Of a stretch of DNA of 33,857 nucleotides, positions 1-8,136 are shown piece by piece. The notes under the pieces were generated by a model. The model was not told the origin of the DNA. It was given only the letters and a program-made list of their open reading frames with translations, and ran no database searches. The stretch is taken from positions 1 through 33,857 of the forward strand of contig NZ_JAPEPJ010000005.1 of assembly GCF_026340255.1 (NCBI RefSeq). The letters run 5' to 3'. Made by a program: the position numbers and the translations under genes. Origin of the DNA: Streptomyces sp. NBC_01408. GTDB lineage: Bacteria; Actinomycetota; Actinomycetes; Streptomycetales; Streptomycetaceae. Every line of letters begins with the position of its first letter. Positions within the stretch are counted from its first letter, which is position 1.

Positions 1-148
1 GCCGCGCCACAGAAGTCTACGGCGCGGCCCCGTAGAAGGCGCCCGCGCCCGGTTCACCTGGGAGGCTTGGAGGCCGACGCCCTCCCAGCACCCTGGGCGA
101 AAGCTGGTCGAGTGCCGCCGCTCAGTGCCGTAAGGTGGGGTTCACCGA
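1..148. other. Leading non-coding stretch with two inverted repeats
   Basis: No credible gene was seen before the tRNA. Bases 1-8 pair with 21-28 (GCCGCGCC/GGCGCGGC, 12-nt loop), and bases 58-65 pair with 81-88 (CTGGGAGG/CCTCCCAG). The first hairpin sits at the window edge and could be the terminator of a gene outside the window. The second is unexplained. Confidence 0.3.
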
Positions 149-222
149 CGCGGGGTGGAGCAGCTCGGTAGCTCGCTGGGCTCATAACCCAGAGGTCGCA
201 GGTTCAAATCCTGTCCCCGCTA
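149..222 (+). tRNA. Initiator tRNA-fMet (CAT anticodon)
   Basis: The cloverleaf folds cleanly. The acceptor stem starts CGCGGGG, the anticodon stem is CTGGG/CCCAG with loop CTCATAA (anticodon CAT at 183-185), and the T-arm contains GGTTCAAATCC. Two hallmarks mark it as initiator rather than elongator: an unpaired first acceptor position (C1 opposite U72) and three consecutive G-C pairs at the base of the anticodon stem. CCA is not encoded. A strong hairpin follows six bases later. Confidence 0.96.
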
Positions 223-227
223 CTGCC

Positions 228-265
228 CAGAAGGGCCCGGATCCTCAGGGATCCGGGCCCTTCTG
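228..265 (+). terminator. Terminator hairpin of the tRNA gene
   Basis: Bases 228-244 are a perfect 17-bp reverse complement of 249-265, closing a TCAG tetraloop. There is no T-tract after it, as is common for hairpin terminators in high-GC actinobacteria. It may also stop leftward transcription from the lipoprotein gene that ends at 364. Confidence 0.85.
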
Positions 266-363
266 CCGTGTCCCAACGTCTCGGGCTGGCCGACCCTCCC
301 AGACCCCTTGGTCCGGTCGCCGACGAATCCGCTTCTGCCGCCAGGGTCTCCGTGTACGGAAGG

Positions 364-930
364 TCACTTTCCGTCGGTGATGTAGTAGTCGTTCTTGAGG
401 TACTCCAGGGTGTAGCTGCCCAGGTCTTCCTCGGAGAAGGTGGCGGAGGACTTGACCGCTTCGAGCGGCATCTCGATCTTGTCGAGGGTGCGCACGGGGA
501 CGCGCTGCGGATCGACCGTCGCGGTCTGCAGGGCCTTCTTCTGCTCGGGCGAGATCATCTGGAACACGATCACGTACGTCGACGTGCACGGACCGAATCC
601 CTGCTCCTCTGCCTTCTTCGCGCCGGGCCCGGCCACTTCGCAGACCGTGTCGATGTCCTCACGCCCGAGGCCGTGGAGGTACTGCTCGTACCGCTGGATC
701 GCGCGCTCCTTCGTCCGGGGCGCGGGCTGGTTACCGGTCACAGTGGCCGACGGCTTCTCGGTTCCGGCGGACGCGGACGGCGTGCCCGACGGCACTTGCG
801 CCGGTGTGGACGCGGACGGCTGCGAAGGCTTCGCGTCAGCGTTCTCCTCCGCTTGCTCCGGACCGCACCCGCACGCCACCAGCGCCACGCATGCAGATAC
901 CGCCACGCTCAACATCGTCCGCGTTCTCAT
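364..930 (-). CDS. Hypothetical lipoprotein
   Basis: A 188-residue secreted protein of unknown function. The N-terminus has basic residues (MRTRT), a hydrophobic stretch and a lipobox LVAC with the lipidated Cys at residue 20, so it should be anchored on the outer face of the membrane. A Pro/Ser/Thr/Ala/Lys-rich linker follows (about residues 25-70), typical of actinobacterial lipoproteins. The folded part (about 75-188) contains a YEQYLHGL helix, two Cys (CEVAG and GPCTS) that could form a disulfide, and a YTLEYLKNDYY ending. GGAGGGG lies just upstream of the ATG. No domain was recognised with certainty. Confidence 0.85.
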   Translation of the reverse strand: MRTRTMLSVAVSACVALVACGCGPEQAEENADAKPSQPSASTPAQVPSGTPSASAGTEKPSATVTGNQPAPRTKERAIQRYEQYLHGLGREDIDTVCEVAGPGAKKAEEQGFGPCTSTYVIVFQMISPEQKKALQTATVDPQRVPVRTLDKIEMPLEAVKSSATFSEEDLGSYTLEYLKNDYYITDGK

Positions 931-1271
931 CAGATCCCCTCCACCAGCCGACTACCCATCAAGAACTCACGCAGGAGCCGGCGGAACGGTTCCCGACCCG
1001 CGACTCGCGAACCGCGACCCGCCCCACGGAGCGGACAACCGCTGGGGTCGACGCTCGTGCCGTCATTCCCCAGCTGCGGCGGTGTCGTGACCCATGGTGT
1101 CGAAGACGGCCAGGTGGGTGACGTCGGCTCAGTAGGGTGCCGGCCAGCGCCGGTGCCCCGATGGAGTGTAGTGCTGCTCGGATCACGCCGGCCGCAGGAG
1201 CGGACTGGGTGCCGGCCACCACCGCCTACAACCTGATCGGGGCGGAAAAGGAGCGGATCCGCGCGGCGTTG
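931..1271. other. Intergenic stretch without a recognisable gene
   Basis: It lies between the start of the lipoprotein gene and the end of a truncated lipoprotein remnant. Open frames exist only because stops are rare at this base composition. Their translations are Arg/Pro-rich and resemble nothing known. It probably holds the promoter of the leftward lipoprotein gene and possibly more decayed sequence. Confidence 0.4.
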
Positions 1272-1863
1272 TCAGCTGCCGCTGGGTGCGTTGAATTCTT
1301 CGACCGGGCCGAAGTCGCTGAACCTGCCGGTGTTGACGGCGGGGATACCGCGCATCTCCATGCGCTGCTCGAAGCGGACGGCGCGGCCTTGGCCATCGAT
1401 CCACTGGTCGATGTCGAAGCCGGTCACGCCCTTGGCCTTCATCGAGCGGTGCGTCCGGGGATCGACGGAGGCCACCTGGTCGAGGTCGAGGTGTCCGGCA
1501 AGGTGGTAGGTGGGGGTGCCGCCCTGACCCTCCATACCCTTGCGTGCCGAGGGGCCGACGGCGAGCAGCAGCTTGGCGTAACCCGCATAGTTCGCCTCGT
1601 TGCCCTCAGCGCGCGGCATCTTCGTCCAGCCGCTGCCCGGCGTGAGGCGGTTGCGGACGTAGTTGGCGTCGGCCGTGGTCACCGTCTCCATCCAGATGGC
1701 CTGGGAGACAGGGACGTTTGCCGGCGTACGGATCTCGCCCCGGCCGGTGAACAGGGCGTTGTGGTTGCCTCTGCCGGTCATGGTCGATATGTGCTGGCCG
1801 GCGGCCGCGCTGTTGATCGTGATGGTCGCCGCGCAGGGGGTCTTCTCCCCACCTGCCGCCCGC
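1272..1863 (-). pseudogene. N-terminally truncated lipoprotein of the LppX/LprG-like kind
   Basis: The reading frame gives a convincing C-terminal domain: a Tyr-rich stretch, then HLAGHLDLDQVASVDPRTH, then KGVTGFDIDQWID and VRFEQRMEMRG, ending DFGPVEEFNAPSGS. This matches the second half of mycolyl/LppX_LprAFG-like lipoproteins common in Streptomyces. Read upstream of the first ATG (1781), the frame stays protein-like (TITINSAAAGQHIS) until a TGA at about 1864-1866, with no start codon in between. No signal peptide or lipobox exists. I infer a gene that has lost its 5' half. Translation from ATG 1781 (169 residues) is possible but would leave a cytoplasmic fragment. Confidence 0.55.
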
Positions 1864-2146
1864 GGTCACTAGCGCCGCGAAGATCGCCTGCTTCCTCCAG
1901 TTACCCGACTTCTCGCGGGCTGCGGACCATGGGATCTCCCCGAGCGGGCAGGGCCGTCCTGGGTAGGGCGGATCGATTCGGCTTGGTCCGTGCGGGTGAG
2001 TGGGGGTACTGGAGCAGGGCCGGCGGGGTCTACAACGGTGTCTGTCCGGCGTGGGTGGACTGTGCTTCGCCGCGACCGAATAGCCGGTGTCGGCCTGCCC
2101 TTGTCTCTCTCGTGCCCGTACTGCAAAGCGCTGTGGAGGTACGCCC

Positions 2147-3259
2147 ATGTCCGCGAACAGGTGGACGGATGAGCTGCTCGATCCTCAGAGGAAGGCTGGT
2201 GATCCGCTCGCGGACACGGCCATCGAGGAGATCTACGCGCTCGGGCGCCAGGACGAGGTCCGCGAGGCCCTCCTCGCCAGGGACAACAACACGAGCGCAG
2301 TTCCCGCCGAGCTGCCGCCCCGGCTCCAGGAGTACTTCGCCCACAGCGCGGAGCTTCCAGCCTGGGCGGACCAGGCCCTGATCGCGCGCGGACAGGGACT
2401 GCTGGGCCGCTACCAGGGCCACATCGTGACCACACTTCTGTGCGGGTCCCTGCCGCTGTGCTACAGCTGTGCGGATGGTGCGCAGGTCCTCTACCGGTCG
2501 ACGCGCCTGACGCAGGGCGTGTTCCGCAGGCTGATGGAGACCGCGCAGTTCATCGTGGATGTCCTGGAGACGGGCGGCCTGGGTCCGCAGGGGCGAGGGG
2601 TGAGCTCGGCGCAGAAGATCCGGCTGCTGCACGCCACGATGCGTTACCACCTGTCCCGGAAGGAGGACTGGGACACGTCCTGGGGCATGCCGGTCAACCA
2701 GGAGGATCTCGCTGCCACGTTGATGAGTTTCGCCGTCGTGATCCCGCAGGGTCTGGCCCGGCTGGGTGTCGCCCTGCCGGCGGCCGACCGTGACGCCTTC
2801 TTCCACGTCTGGCGGGTCGTCGGTCATGTCCTCGGCGTCGACGAGCGCGTCAACCCCGCTTCCTTCGAGGACGGCAGCACGCTGGTCGATGCCGTCCTGT
2901 CCCGCCAGCAACGGTCCTCCGAGGCCGGGACCGTGCTGACGAAGGGAGTGCTGGACTTCATCCGTGAGGTCCTGCCCACGCCCCTGTTCGCCGGAGTCGG
3001 TCCGACGCTGATCCGCCACCTCGCCGGAGACCGGGCTGCCGACATCGTCTCCGTGCCGCCGGCGGACCTCACCCGGATCGCCCTGGCCGGGCACAGCCCC
3101 CTCAGTCTCGGGTACGGCAAGACCGGCGACATCGTCCCCGTCCTGGCCAAGGCCTCCAACGAACTCGGACTCGCCGTCTTCAAGCAGGGCCTGCGCCTGT
3201 CCAACAAGGGCCGCCGCTACCAGTGGCAGGTCCCCACCGGGCTCACGCCCACCACCTGA
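2147..3259 (+). CDS. MpaB/rubber-oxygenase (Lcp-like) family protein
   Basis: A 370-residue member of the MpaB/latex-clearing-protein oxygenase family (PF09995, formerly DUF2236), whose characterised members are b-type heme oxygenases. Seen here are the family block KIRLLHATMR with His162 at the position of the proximal heme ligand, the preceding YRSTRLTQGVFRRLMET helix, and the block MPVNQEDLAATLMSF. Secreted Lcp proteins carry a Tat signal; this one starts MSANRWTDEL and appears cytoplasmic, so rubber is unlikely to be the substrate. Start: ATG 2147 has GGAGG at 2135-2139; an upstream in-frame start at 2087 lacks this. A hairpin terminator follows. A second family member lies at 6538-7692 on the other strand. 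The substrate is unknown. Confidence 0.85.
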   Translation: MSANRWTDELLDPQRKAGDPLADTAIEEIYALGRQDEVREALLARDNNTSAVPAELPPRLQEYFAHSAELPAWADQALIARGQGLLGRYQGHIVTTLLCGSLPLCYSCADGAQVLYRSTRLTQGVFRRLMETAQFIVDVLETGGLGPQGRGVSSAQKIRLLHATMRYHLSRKEDWDTSWGMPVNQEDLAATLMSFAVVIPQGLARLGVALPAADRDAFFHVWRVVGHVLGVDERVNPASFEDGSTLVDAVLSRQQRSSEAGTVLTKGVLDFIREVLPTPLFAGVGPTLIRHLAGDRAADIVSVPPADLTRIALAGHSPLSLGYGKTGDIVPVLAKASNELGLAVFKQGLRLSNKGRRYQWQVPTGLTPTT

Positions 3260-3267
3260 GAGCGCCG

Positions 3268-3298
3268 CGTTCGGGCTGCCGTAGGGCCGGCCCGAACG
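3268..3298 (+). terminator. Terminator hairpin downstream of the Lcp-like gene
   Basis: CGTTCGGGC (3268-3276) pairs perfectly with GCCCGAACG (3290-3298) across a 13-nt loop, nine bases after the stop codon. The T-tract is missing. Confidence 0.6.
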
Positions 3299-3525
3299 GA
3301 GGCTTCCACACGACATCGGCATGACGGGACCCGCAGCCGGACCCCGTGATCGTTCTTACCGAGAACGGGGTACCGATGTTCCCCAAGGCCGTACGACGCC
3401 ACGGAGGAAGTCGGCGACCTTGCCGGGCATGTCGAGGGTGACCGGCAGCATCGGATCTGATGGGATCGGCGCCGTCCCGGTACCCCGGAATGTCCGGGTT
3501 CAATGGACGTCCGTCACGCCTGTCG

Positions 3526-4218
3526 TCATCCGTTTGCCGACGCTCCCGAGCCGGTCGGCCGGCTCGGGCAGATTGCGGCCTCGATGTGGGCGAGTTGGGC
3601 GGCAAGGATCTCTTCGAACGCGGCGCGGCGATCCACCCCGAGGGGACGGACGTCGCGGGCGAAATGAGCCAGGGCCGGGAAGCGTTCGGGGTCGGCGCCC
3701 AGAACCGCCACGCGGAACAGCTCCATGCCCTGTTCGTACTCTCCGGGGGTAACGGTGCTGACCCCGGCCTCGGAGGCGATCAACGCAGCGATGAGGACCG
3801 CGATCCGGTGATAGCGCGTCGGGATCTCCTCGTCGGGCAGCCCCGACGCGCGCAGGGCCTGCAGCACCTCTTCCATGACCAGCCGGGAACCGGTGCCGCT
3901 TGATGCGTAGCGTCCCCAGACCGCGGCGAGCTGGGGCTGCTGACCGAAGGCCTCTCTCACGCGCAGGGCCAGGGATGTGATGCGCTGCTTCCAGTCGCCC
4001 TCGGGGCGGTAGCCGTCCATCGCGGCCAGGAGGATCCGGTCGGCGACCGCGCGCAGCAGTTCGGTCTTGCTGCGGAAGTGCCGGTAGAGGCTGGAGGAAT
4101 CCGTCCCGAGGGCCGCGGCCAGCTTGCGCACGCTGAACGAATCCGCGTCGCTCGTGCGCAGCAGTTCCGCCGCCGTGTCCAGGATCTCTTCGGTTGACCA
4201 ACGCCTTCGGCCTGCCAT
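3526..4218 (-). CDS. TetR/AcrR family transcriptional regulator
   Basis: A 230-residue repressor-type regulator. The N-terminal helix-turn-helix is clear: WSTEEILDTAAELL, then FSVRKLAAALGTDSSSLYRHF, then SKTELLRAVAD (about residues 7-60). A larger helical C-terminal domain of the kind found in tetracycline-repressor-like proteins follows. ATG 4218 is chosen because GAGGAG lies just upstream; the frame is open further 5' but would run into the promoter region. The gene is divergent from a serine-hydrolase gene, and a 17-bp palindrome at 4263-4279 lies between them, so it probably represses both itself and the hydrolase. The ligand is unknown. Confidence 0.9.
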   Translation of the reverse strand: MAGRRRWSTEEILDTAAELLRTSDADSFSVRKLAAALGTDSSSLYRHFRSKTELLRAVADRILLAAMDGYRPEGDWKQRITSLALRVREAFGQQPQLAAVWGRYASSGTGSRLVMEEVLQALRASGLPDEEIPTRYHRIAVLIAALIASEAGVSTVTPGEYEQGMELFRVAVLGADPERFPALAHFARDVRPLGVDRRAAFEEILAAQLAHIEAAICPSRPTGSGASANG

Positions 4219-4255
4219 CTTGCTCCTCTCGCCGACTCTCATCCTACCTATGCAC

Positions 4256-4283
4256 TTGGTGTTGCACGCACTGCGTGCATAAT
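4256..4283 (+). promoter_or_regulatory. Palindromic TetR operator overlapping a likely promoter
   Basis: Bases 4263-4279 are a perfect palindrome (TGCACGCA, one central base, TGCGTGCA). For rightward transcription, a -35-like TTGGTG (4256-4261) and a -10-like CATAAT (4278-4283) are 16 bp apart and bracket the palindrome, so a bound repressor would block polymerase. It lies in the divergent gap between the TetR gene and the serine-hydrolase gene. Assignment to that TetR is inference from position. Confidence 0.6.
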
Positions 4284-4388
4284 GAGGGCATGAGCATGCC
4301 GGGCGGGCCGGCACGCCACTCGTGCCCTGTTGTCCGGGTCAGCGACCGATGCGGAGCTCACCCCGGGGAACACGAAAGGACGCATGAC

Positions 4389-5507
4389 GTGAAGAACCCA
4401 CTGGATTCCGCGGCACTGAACGCAGCCATTGAAAACGTCCACGGCGCCGGGATGCCGGGCCTGTTCGCCGAGGTGCGAGACGGCGACCAGGTCTGGCGCG
4501 GCGCCGCCGGGGTCGCCGATGTCGTCACCGGTCGCCCCGTCACCGCCGACATGCGGCACCGCGTCGGCAGCATCACCAAGACCTTCACCGCCGCCGCAGT
4601 TCTGCAGCAGGTCGAGAACGGTCAGATCGGTCTCGACACACCGATCGGCCGGTACCTTCCGAAGCTGGTTCCCGGAGAACGCGGTGACGCGATTACGGTC
4701 CGGATGCTGATCAACCACACCAGCGGCCTCGCCGAGTACCTCCCGTACGCCTACCCCTCCCTGAAGGCGTTCCCCGCCCTCGCGGACACCGGACCCCAGA
4801 GCCTGGACGACCACCGACTCACGCGGTTCGACCCCGTTGAACTGATCGAGATGGGGGTCACCGCCCCTGCCGCCGGCGCCCCGGGCAGCACTCCGGGGGT
4901 GTACTCCAACACCAACTACCTGCTCCTCGTACAACTCCTGGAACAGGTGACCCGCACTACGGCCGAGCAGTACATCACCCGGAACGTCATCGAGCGCGCC
5001 GGGCTCCGGGACACCGAACTCCCCGCCGGACCGTACGTCAACGGACCGCACTCGCACCTCTACGAGGCGTGGTTCGGCATGATCGACCCGCCGCGCGACT
5101 ACAGCGTCTACGACATGTCATGGGTCGGACCGTCGGCCTCATTGATATCGACCGTCGCGGACCTCAACCGCTTCTTCGGCATGCTGCTGGCCGGAGAGAT
5201 CGTCAGCCCGTCGTCGCTGGCGCAGATGCAACGCACCGTCCCGGTCGTCTCCCAAGAGGGAAAGACGATCGACTACGGCCTCGGCCTGCACCCGATGGAG
5301 GGTCCCGGTCAGGGCACCTTCTGGGGCCATGGCGGCACGGTCTGGGGTGGTGGAGCACTGGCCATGACCCGTGCCGACGGCAAGCGGCAGATGTCCGTCG
5401 CGGTGAACCTGCAGAGGTGGAACAGGCTCGACTCCTCCGGCAAGCCGCAGCCCCACCCCATCGACGAAGCGCTTGCGACTCTTTACCGCGTGGCGATGTA
5501 CGGCTGA
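4389..5507 (+). CDS. Serine hydrolase, beta-lactamase/DD-peptidase family
   Basis: A 372-residue protein of the class C beta-lactamase / D-alanyl-D-alanine carboxypeptidase fold. The three active-site motifs are visible: SxxK as SITK in VGSITKTF, YxN as YSN in VYSNTNY, and HGG as WGHGGTVWGGG near the C-terminus. The nearby INHTSGL loop is also typical. The protein starts VKNPLDSAAL with no signal peptide, so it is probably cytoplasmic and more likely an esterase/peptidase-type hydrolase than an exported penicillin-binding enzyme. GTG 4389 is chosen because GAAAGGA ends eight bases upstream. It is transcribed divergently from a TetR gene. The substrate is unknown. Confidence 0.88.
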   Translation: MKNPLDSAALNAAIENVHGAGMPGLFAEVRDGDQVWRGAAGVADVVTGRPVTADMRHRVGSITKTFTAAAVLQQVENGQIGLDTPIGRYLPKLVPGERGDAITVRMLINHTSGLAEYLPYAYPSLKAFPALADTGPQSLDDHRLTRFDPVELIEMGVTAPAAGAPGSTPGVYSNTNYLLLVQLLEQVTRTTAEQYITRNVIERAGLRDTELPAGPYVNGPHSHLYEAWFGMIDPPRDYSVYDMSWVGPSASLISTVADLNRFFGMLLAGEIVSPSSLAQMQRTVPVVSQEGKTIDYGLGLHPMEGPGQGTFWGHGGTVWGGGALAMTRADGKRQMSVAVNLQRWNRLDSSGKPQPHPIDEALATLYRVAMYG

Positions 5508-5564
5508 CCGGGCAGGAGATCCGCGAACGGAGCGCCCATGGGCAGGTGGACACGTAGTGCTCTT

Positions 5565-6467
5565 TCACGCGCCGGGCGGGCGGTGGGTGCTTTCGTTTTC
5601 GGGTGTGGTGGCGGCCCTTGTGCGGAGTTCTTCGACGATGCCGACGCCCGCGGCGGCGAGGGGGACGGCGAGGAGTGCTCCGAGTACGCCGGCGATGCTG
5701 GCTCCGGCGGCCACGGACATCATGATGGTGGCCGGGTGCAGGGACACTGTGCGGCTCTGGATGAAGGGCTGCAAGAAGTTACCCTCGATCGCCTGGACGA
5801 CCAGGACCACGCCGAGTGCCCATAGTGCGGTGGAGGTCCCGCCGTGGGCGAAGGCTACGAGCACGGCCACCAAGCCCGACAGGAACGCCCCCACGAAGGG
5901 GATGTAGGCACCCATGAACACGAGGGCACCCAGCCCGGCGGCCCCGGGAACATCGAGGATCACCAGGCCGGTGAAGATGAGCAGGGAGTCGATCAGCGCA
6001 ATGAGCGTGGTTCCCTGCATGAAGCCGGCCAACGAGTGGTAGGCGCGCCGTCCGCACGCCACCGCGGTGTCGGCCTGGGCACCGGGGACCAGGTGCCGGG
6101 CGAATGCCTCACTGCGGTGACCGTCGCGCAGGAAGAGGTAGACCAGCGCGAGGGCCAGGACGAAGATCGCGAGGACCTCGGTCGCCAGACTCAGACCCGA
6201 CACCACCCCAGACGCCACCGAGCGGGCGACGGTGGCGCCCGCGTCGGACATGCCGTCGACCGCGCTCTGCAGCTGCCTGCCCGCGGGACCGAAGCGGTCG
6301 GCGAGTTCGTCCCCCGCGTCGGCGAGGCCGTCGGCGATCTTCCCGGCGCTCTCCGAGAGCGAGTGGATGACGGCGACCAGCGCGCCGCACACCAGGACGA
6401 CCAGACCGGCGCAGGTGAGTCCGGCGGCGAGTGCGCGGGAGGCCCCGTGCTTCATCAGCCACGGCAT
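5565..6467 (-). CDS. AI-2E family transporter, 5'-truncated
   Basis: A PerM/AI-2E family (formerly DUF20) membrane protein. The recognisable core is intact: FMQGTTLIALIDSLLIFTGL, then DVPGAAGLGALVFMGAYIP, then QAIEGNFLQPFIQ and LHPATIMMSVAAGASIAG, with about six membrane helices and the family's amphipathic region (about residues 35-75). The usual first two helices, roughly 60-80 residues, are missing. The homologous part begins at MPWLMKHGASRALAAG, and the sequence upstream is unrelated and lies 70 bases from the stop of the neighbouring Lcp-like gene. No ribosome binding site precedes ATG 6467. I regard it as a truncated, probably inactive gene, though a 300-residue product could still be made. 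Members export varied small solutes or ions. Confidence 0.65.
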   Translation of the reverse strand: MPWLMKHGASRALAAGLTCAGLVVLVCGALVAVIHSLSESAGKIADGLADAGDELADRFGPAGRQLQSAVDGMSDAGATVARSVASGVVSGLSLATEVLAIFVLALALVYLFLRDGHRSEAFARHLVPGAQADTAVACGRRAYHSLAGFMQGTTLIALIDSLLIFTGLVILDVPGAAGLGALVFMGAYIPFVGAFLSGLVAVLVAFAHGGTSTALWALGVVLVVQAIEGNFLQPFIQSRTVSLHPATIMMSVAAGASIAGVLGALLAVPLAAAGVGIVEELRTRAATTPENESTHRPPGA

Positions 6468-6537
6468 CACGGACAGAGCGTGCAGAGGTTCACCATGCGG
6501 GCCGGCCCGAAGTGGGATCGGGCGGACACGGGGACGG

Positions 6538-7692
6538 TCAGCGGTTGTCGTGCAGTTCCTGGTGCATCTGGGGCTGGTTGTCCTGGTCGTGGGTGAGGGC
6601 GAACTTCTGGACCTCGTTGAAGCCCTTCGAGGCGATGCCGACGATCTCCTTGTACGGGTTGACACCGACGGCTTTCTTGGCACCGCCGCCGAGGAGGCCG
6701 CCGCCGATTCCGCTGATCAGGTCGTGGCCGGCCGCGATCGGCTTCGCTGCCGCGTCCAGGACGCTCTTGGGCAGGCCTGCCATGTCTGCGTACTTGTCGC
6801 TGAGCGCGTGTCGGACCATCGCTACGAACGCGTCGTGGACGCCCGGCGGGTAGAACTTCTTGTAGAAGTCGATGGCCTGCTTGGTCATGAAGACGCCGTC
6901 GTCGGTCTTCTTCCACTCGTTGTCGCGTTCCTGGTTCCACAGGGCCTCGACCTGGTCGGCGTCCTTGGGCATGAGCCACTTCTCGGGTGTGCCCAGGTAG
7001 TGGTTGACGTAGTGCCAGGCACACATGAAGCCCTTGGCGTCGTCCTTGGCGACGTCGATGCCCAGACGGGCCATGGCCTGGACGATCTGAGTGGAGAAGA
7101 CGAACGCGGCGCCCGTGACGTACTTCTGCGAGACGGGCTCGCCCCACTTGGCGTAGTCCCACTCGCCGCTCTTCTTGTGGAGCTGGCGGACAGAGGCGTG
7201 GACGAGGCGGACCTTGGTGACGTTCGCGGCGAGTGTGCCGTCGCGCATGGCGTTCTTGTTGCCCATGTCGAGGAAGAGGCGGGAGGACTGGGACAGGCGG
7301 CGGCCGGGTCCTTCGACACCGCCGAGGCGGCCGGTGGAGCGGAGGGTGAAGGCTCCGGTCGGGGAGAGGTAGGTGCCGATGAGGCCGACCGTGCCCTGGA
7401 GCATGGTGGCTTCGCCGTGGTGGTGGGCGAAGAAGCTCTCCGCGGCCTTGACGTCGGCTTCGGACCAGTCCGGCGGCGCGGCTGCGGCTTCCTTGAGGAA
7501 CTCCCCCAGGCGCGGGGGAAGTTCGGAGAGGTCTTGGCCGGGCTTGAGGGTTCCGATGGTGCGGAACAGGGCGTTGACCCCGTCGATCTCCTTGTTGTCG
7601 ATCAGGTCGGAGACCAGTTGGTCGGCCTTGGGGTCGCCGGCCTTGTTCGCGGCTTCCAGTTCGGCGGCGATCGTGGCTGTCGTCAGTCCCAT
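6538..7692 (-). CDS. MpaB/rubber-oxygenase (Lcp-like) family protein, second copy
   Basis: A 384-residue relative of the 2147-3259 protein. It keeps the heme-ligand block as KVRLVHASVR (His165), the following WGEPVSQKYVTGAAFVFS region and the Arg-rich helix before it. It differs by a longer helical C-terminus (about residues 290-384) that includes a Gly-rich segment, GIGGGLLGGGAKK. There is no signal peptide. ATG 7692 is supported by GGGAG just upstream. The GMC oxidoreductase gene lies upstream on the same strand, but a terminator-like hairpin and about 440 bases separate them, so co-transcription is uncertain. The reaction is probably heme-dependent oxygenation; the substrate is unknown. 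Confidence 0.82.
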   Translation of the reverse strand: MGLTTATIAAELEAANKAGDPKADQLVSDLIDNKEIDGVNALFRTIGTLKPGQDLSELPPRLGEFLKEAAAAPPDWSEADVKAAESFFAHHHGEATMLQGTVGLIGTYLSPTGAFTLRSTGRLGGVEGPGRRLSQSSRLFLDMGNKNAMRDGTLAANVTKVRLVHASVRQLHKKSGEWDYAKWGEPVSQKYVTGAAFVFSTQIVQAMARLGIDVAKDDAKGFMCAWHYVNHYLGTPEKWLMPKDADQVEALWNQERDNEWKKTDDGVFMTKQAIDFYKKFYPPGVHDAFVAMVRHALSDKYADMAGLPKSVLDAAAKPIAAGHDLISGIGGGLLGGGAKKAVGVNPYKEIVGIASKGFNEVQKFALTHDQDNQPQMHQELHDNR

Positions 7693-8027
7693 ACTGGGAC
7701 TCCCTTCACGGGGTTGGGCAGGAGTTCGCAGCCACGGGTGCACCGCGTTGGCCGGCACCGGGCGGCGGTCCGGCTGCGAAGCCGGGCAGCCACGATCGTT
7801 GCGGTCGGCGCAGGGGCGCCGGAGCCCTGCCGGCCTGCGGGATCGTTTACCCCTCACCCGAACGGACCGAACTCGTGTGGATGCCTGACCTGCGGAAACG
7901 ATCGTCCCGGCAGCAGGGGTTGCCCCGACGGGTGCTCGTCGGCGACGAAGAGACGGTCACCGGAGCGGCAGGTGGGCCGACGGCTGGTCTCCTGGCCTCT
8001 GGAGCGCCGCCGACGGCCCCATCGCGG

Positions 8028-8071
8028 CCATGTCGGGGCCACGTCGGGGCCATGTCGGGGCCACGTCGGCG
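8028..8071. repeat. Four tandem 11-bp repeats
   Basis: Four head-to-tail copies of CCAYGTCGGGG (8028-8038, 8039-8049, 8050-8060, 8061-8071, the last with one change). T and C alternate at the fourth base, so the true unit may be 22 bp present twice. They lie in the roughly 410-base gap (7693-8102) between the GMC gene and the Lcp-like gene. No other gene was seen in that gap. Confidence 0.8.
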
Positions 8072-8102
8072 CAGATCGTCCGCCCTGCAGGGGGTCGCCG
8101 TT

Positions 8103-8134
8103 CGTGGTGCCGGCCCCGGGAGGCCGGCACCACG
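8103..8134 (-). terminator. Terminator hairpin of the GMC oxidoreductase gene
   Basis: A perfect 13-bp stem (8103-8115 with 8122-8134) closes a six-base loop. It begins two bases beyond the stop codon of the leftward GMC gene. No T-tract. Confidence 0.75.
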
Positions 8135-8136
8135 GC

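Noticed and set aside
149..222. The tRNA as an attachment site for an integrated element
   Set aside because: No second copy of its 3' end was seen in the window, and the recombinase fragment is over 11 kb away and too short to assign.
135..380. Frame translating the tRNA and hairpin
   Set aside because: The product is a direct reading of the tRNA gene and its terminator; it has no independent coding evidence.
268..1236. Long plus-strand frame opposite the lipoprotein gene
   Set aside because: Arg/Leu/Gly-rich translation with no domain. It exists because stops are rare at high GC; the minus-strand lipoprotein is the real gene.
1867..1960. Minus-strand EKSGNWRKQAIFAAL as a transposase remnant
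   Set aside because: Too short and ambiguous to name; no other part of a transposase lies beside it.
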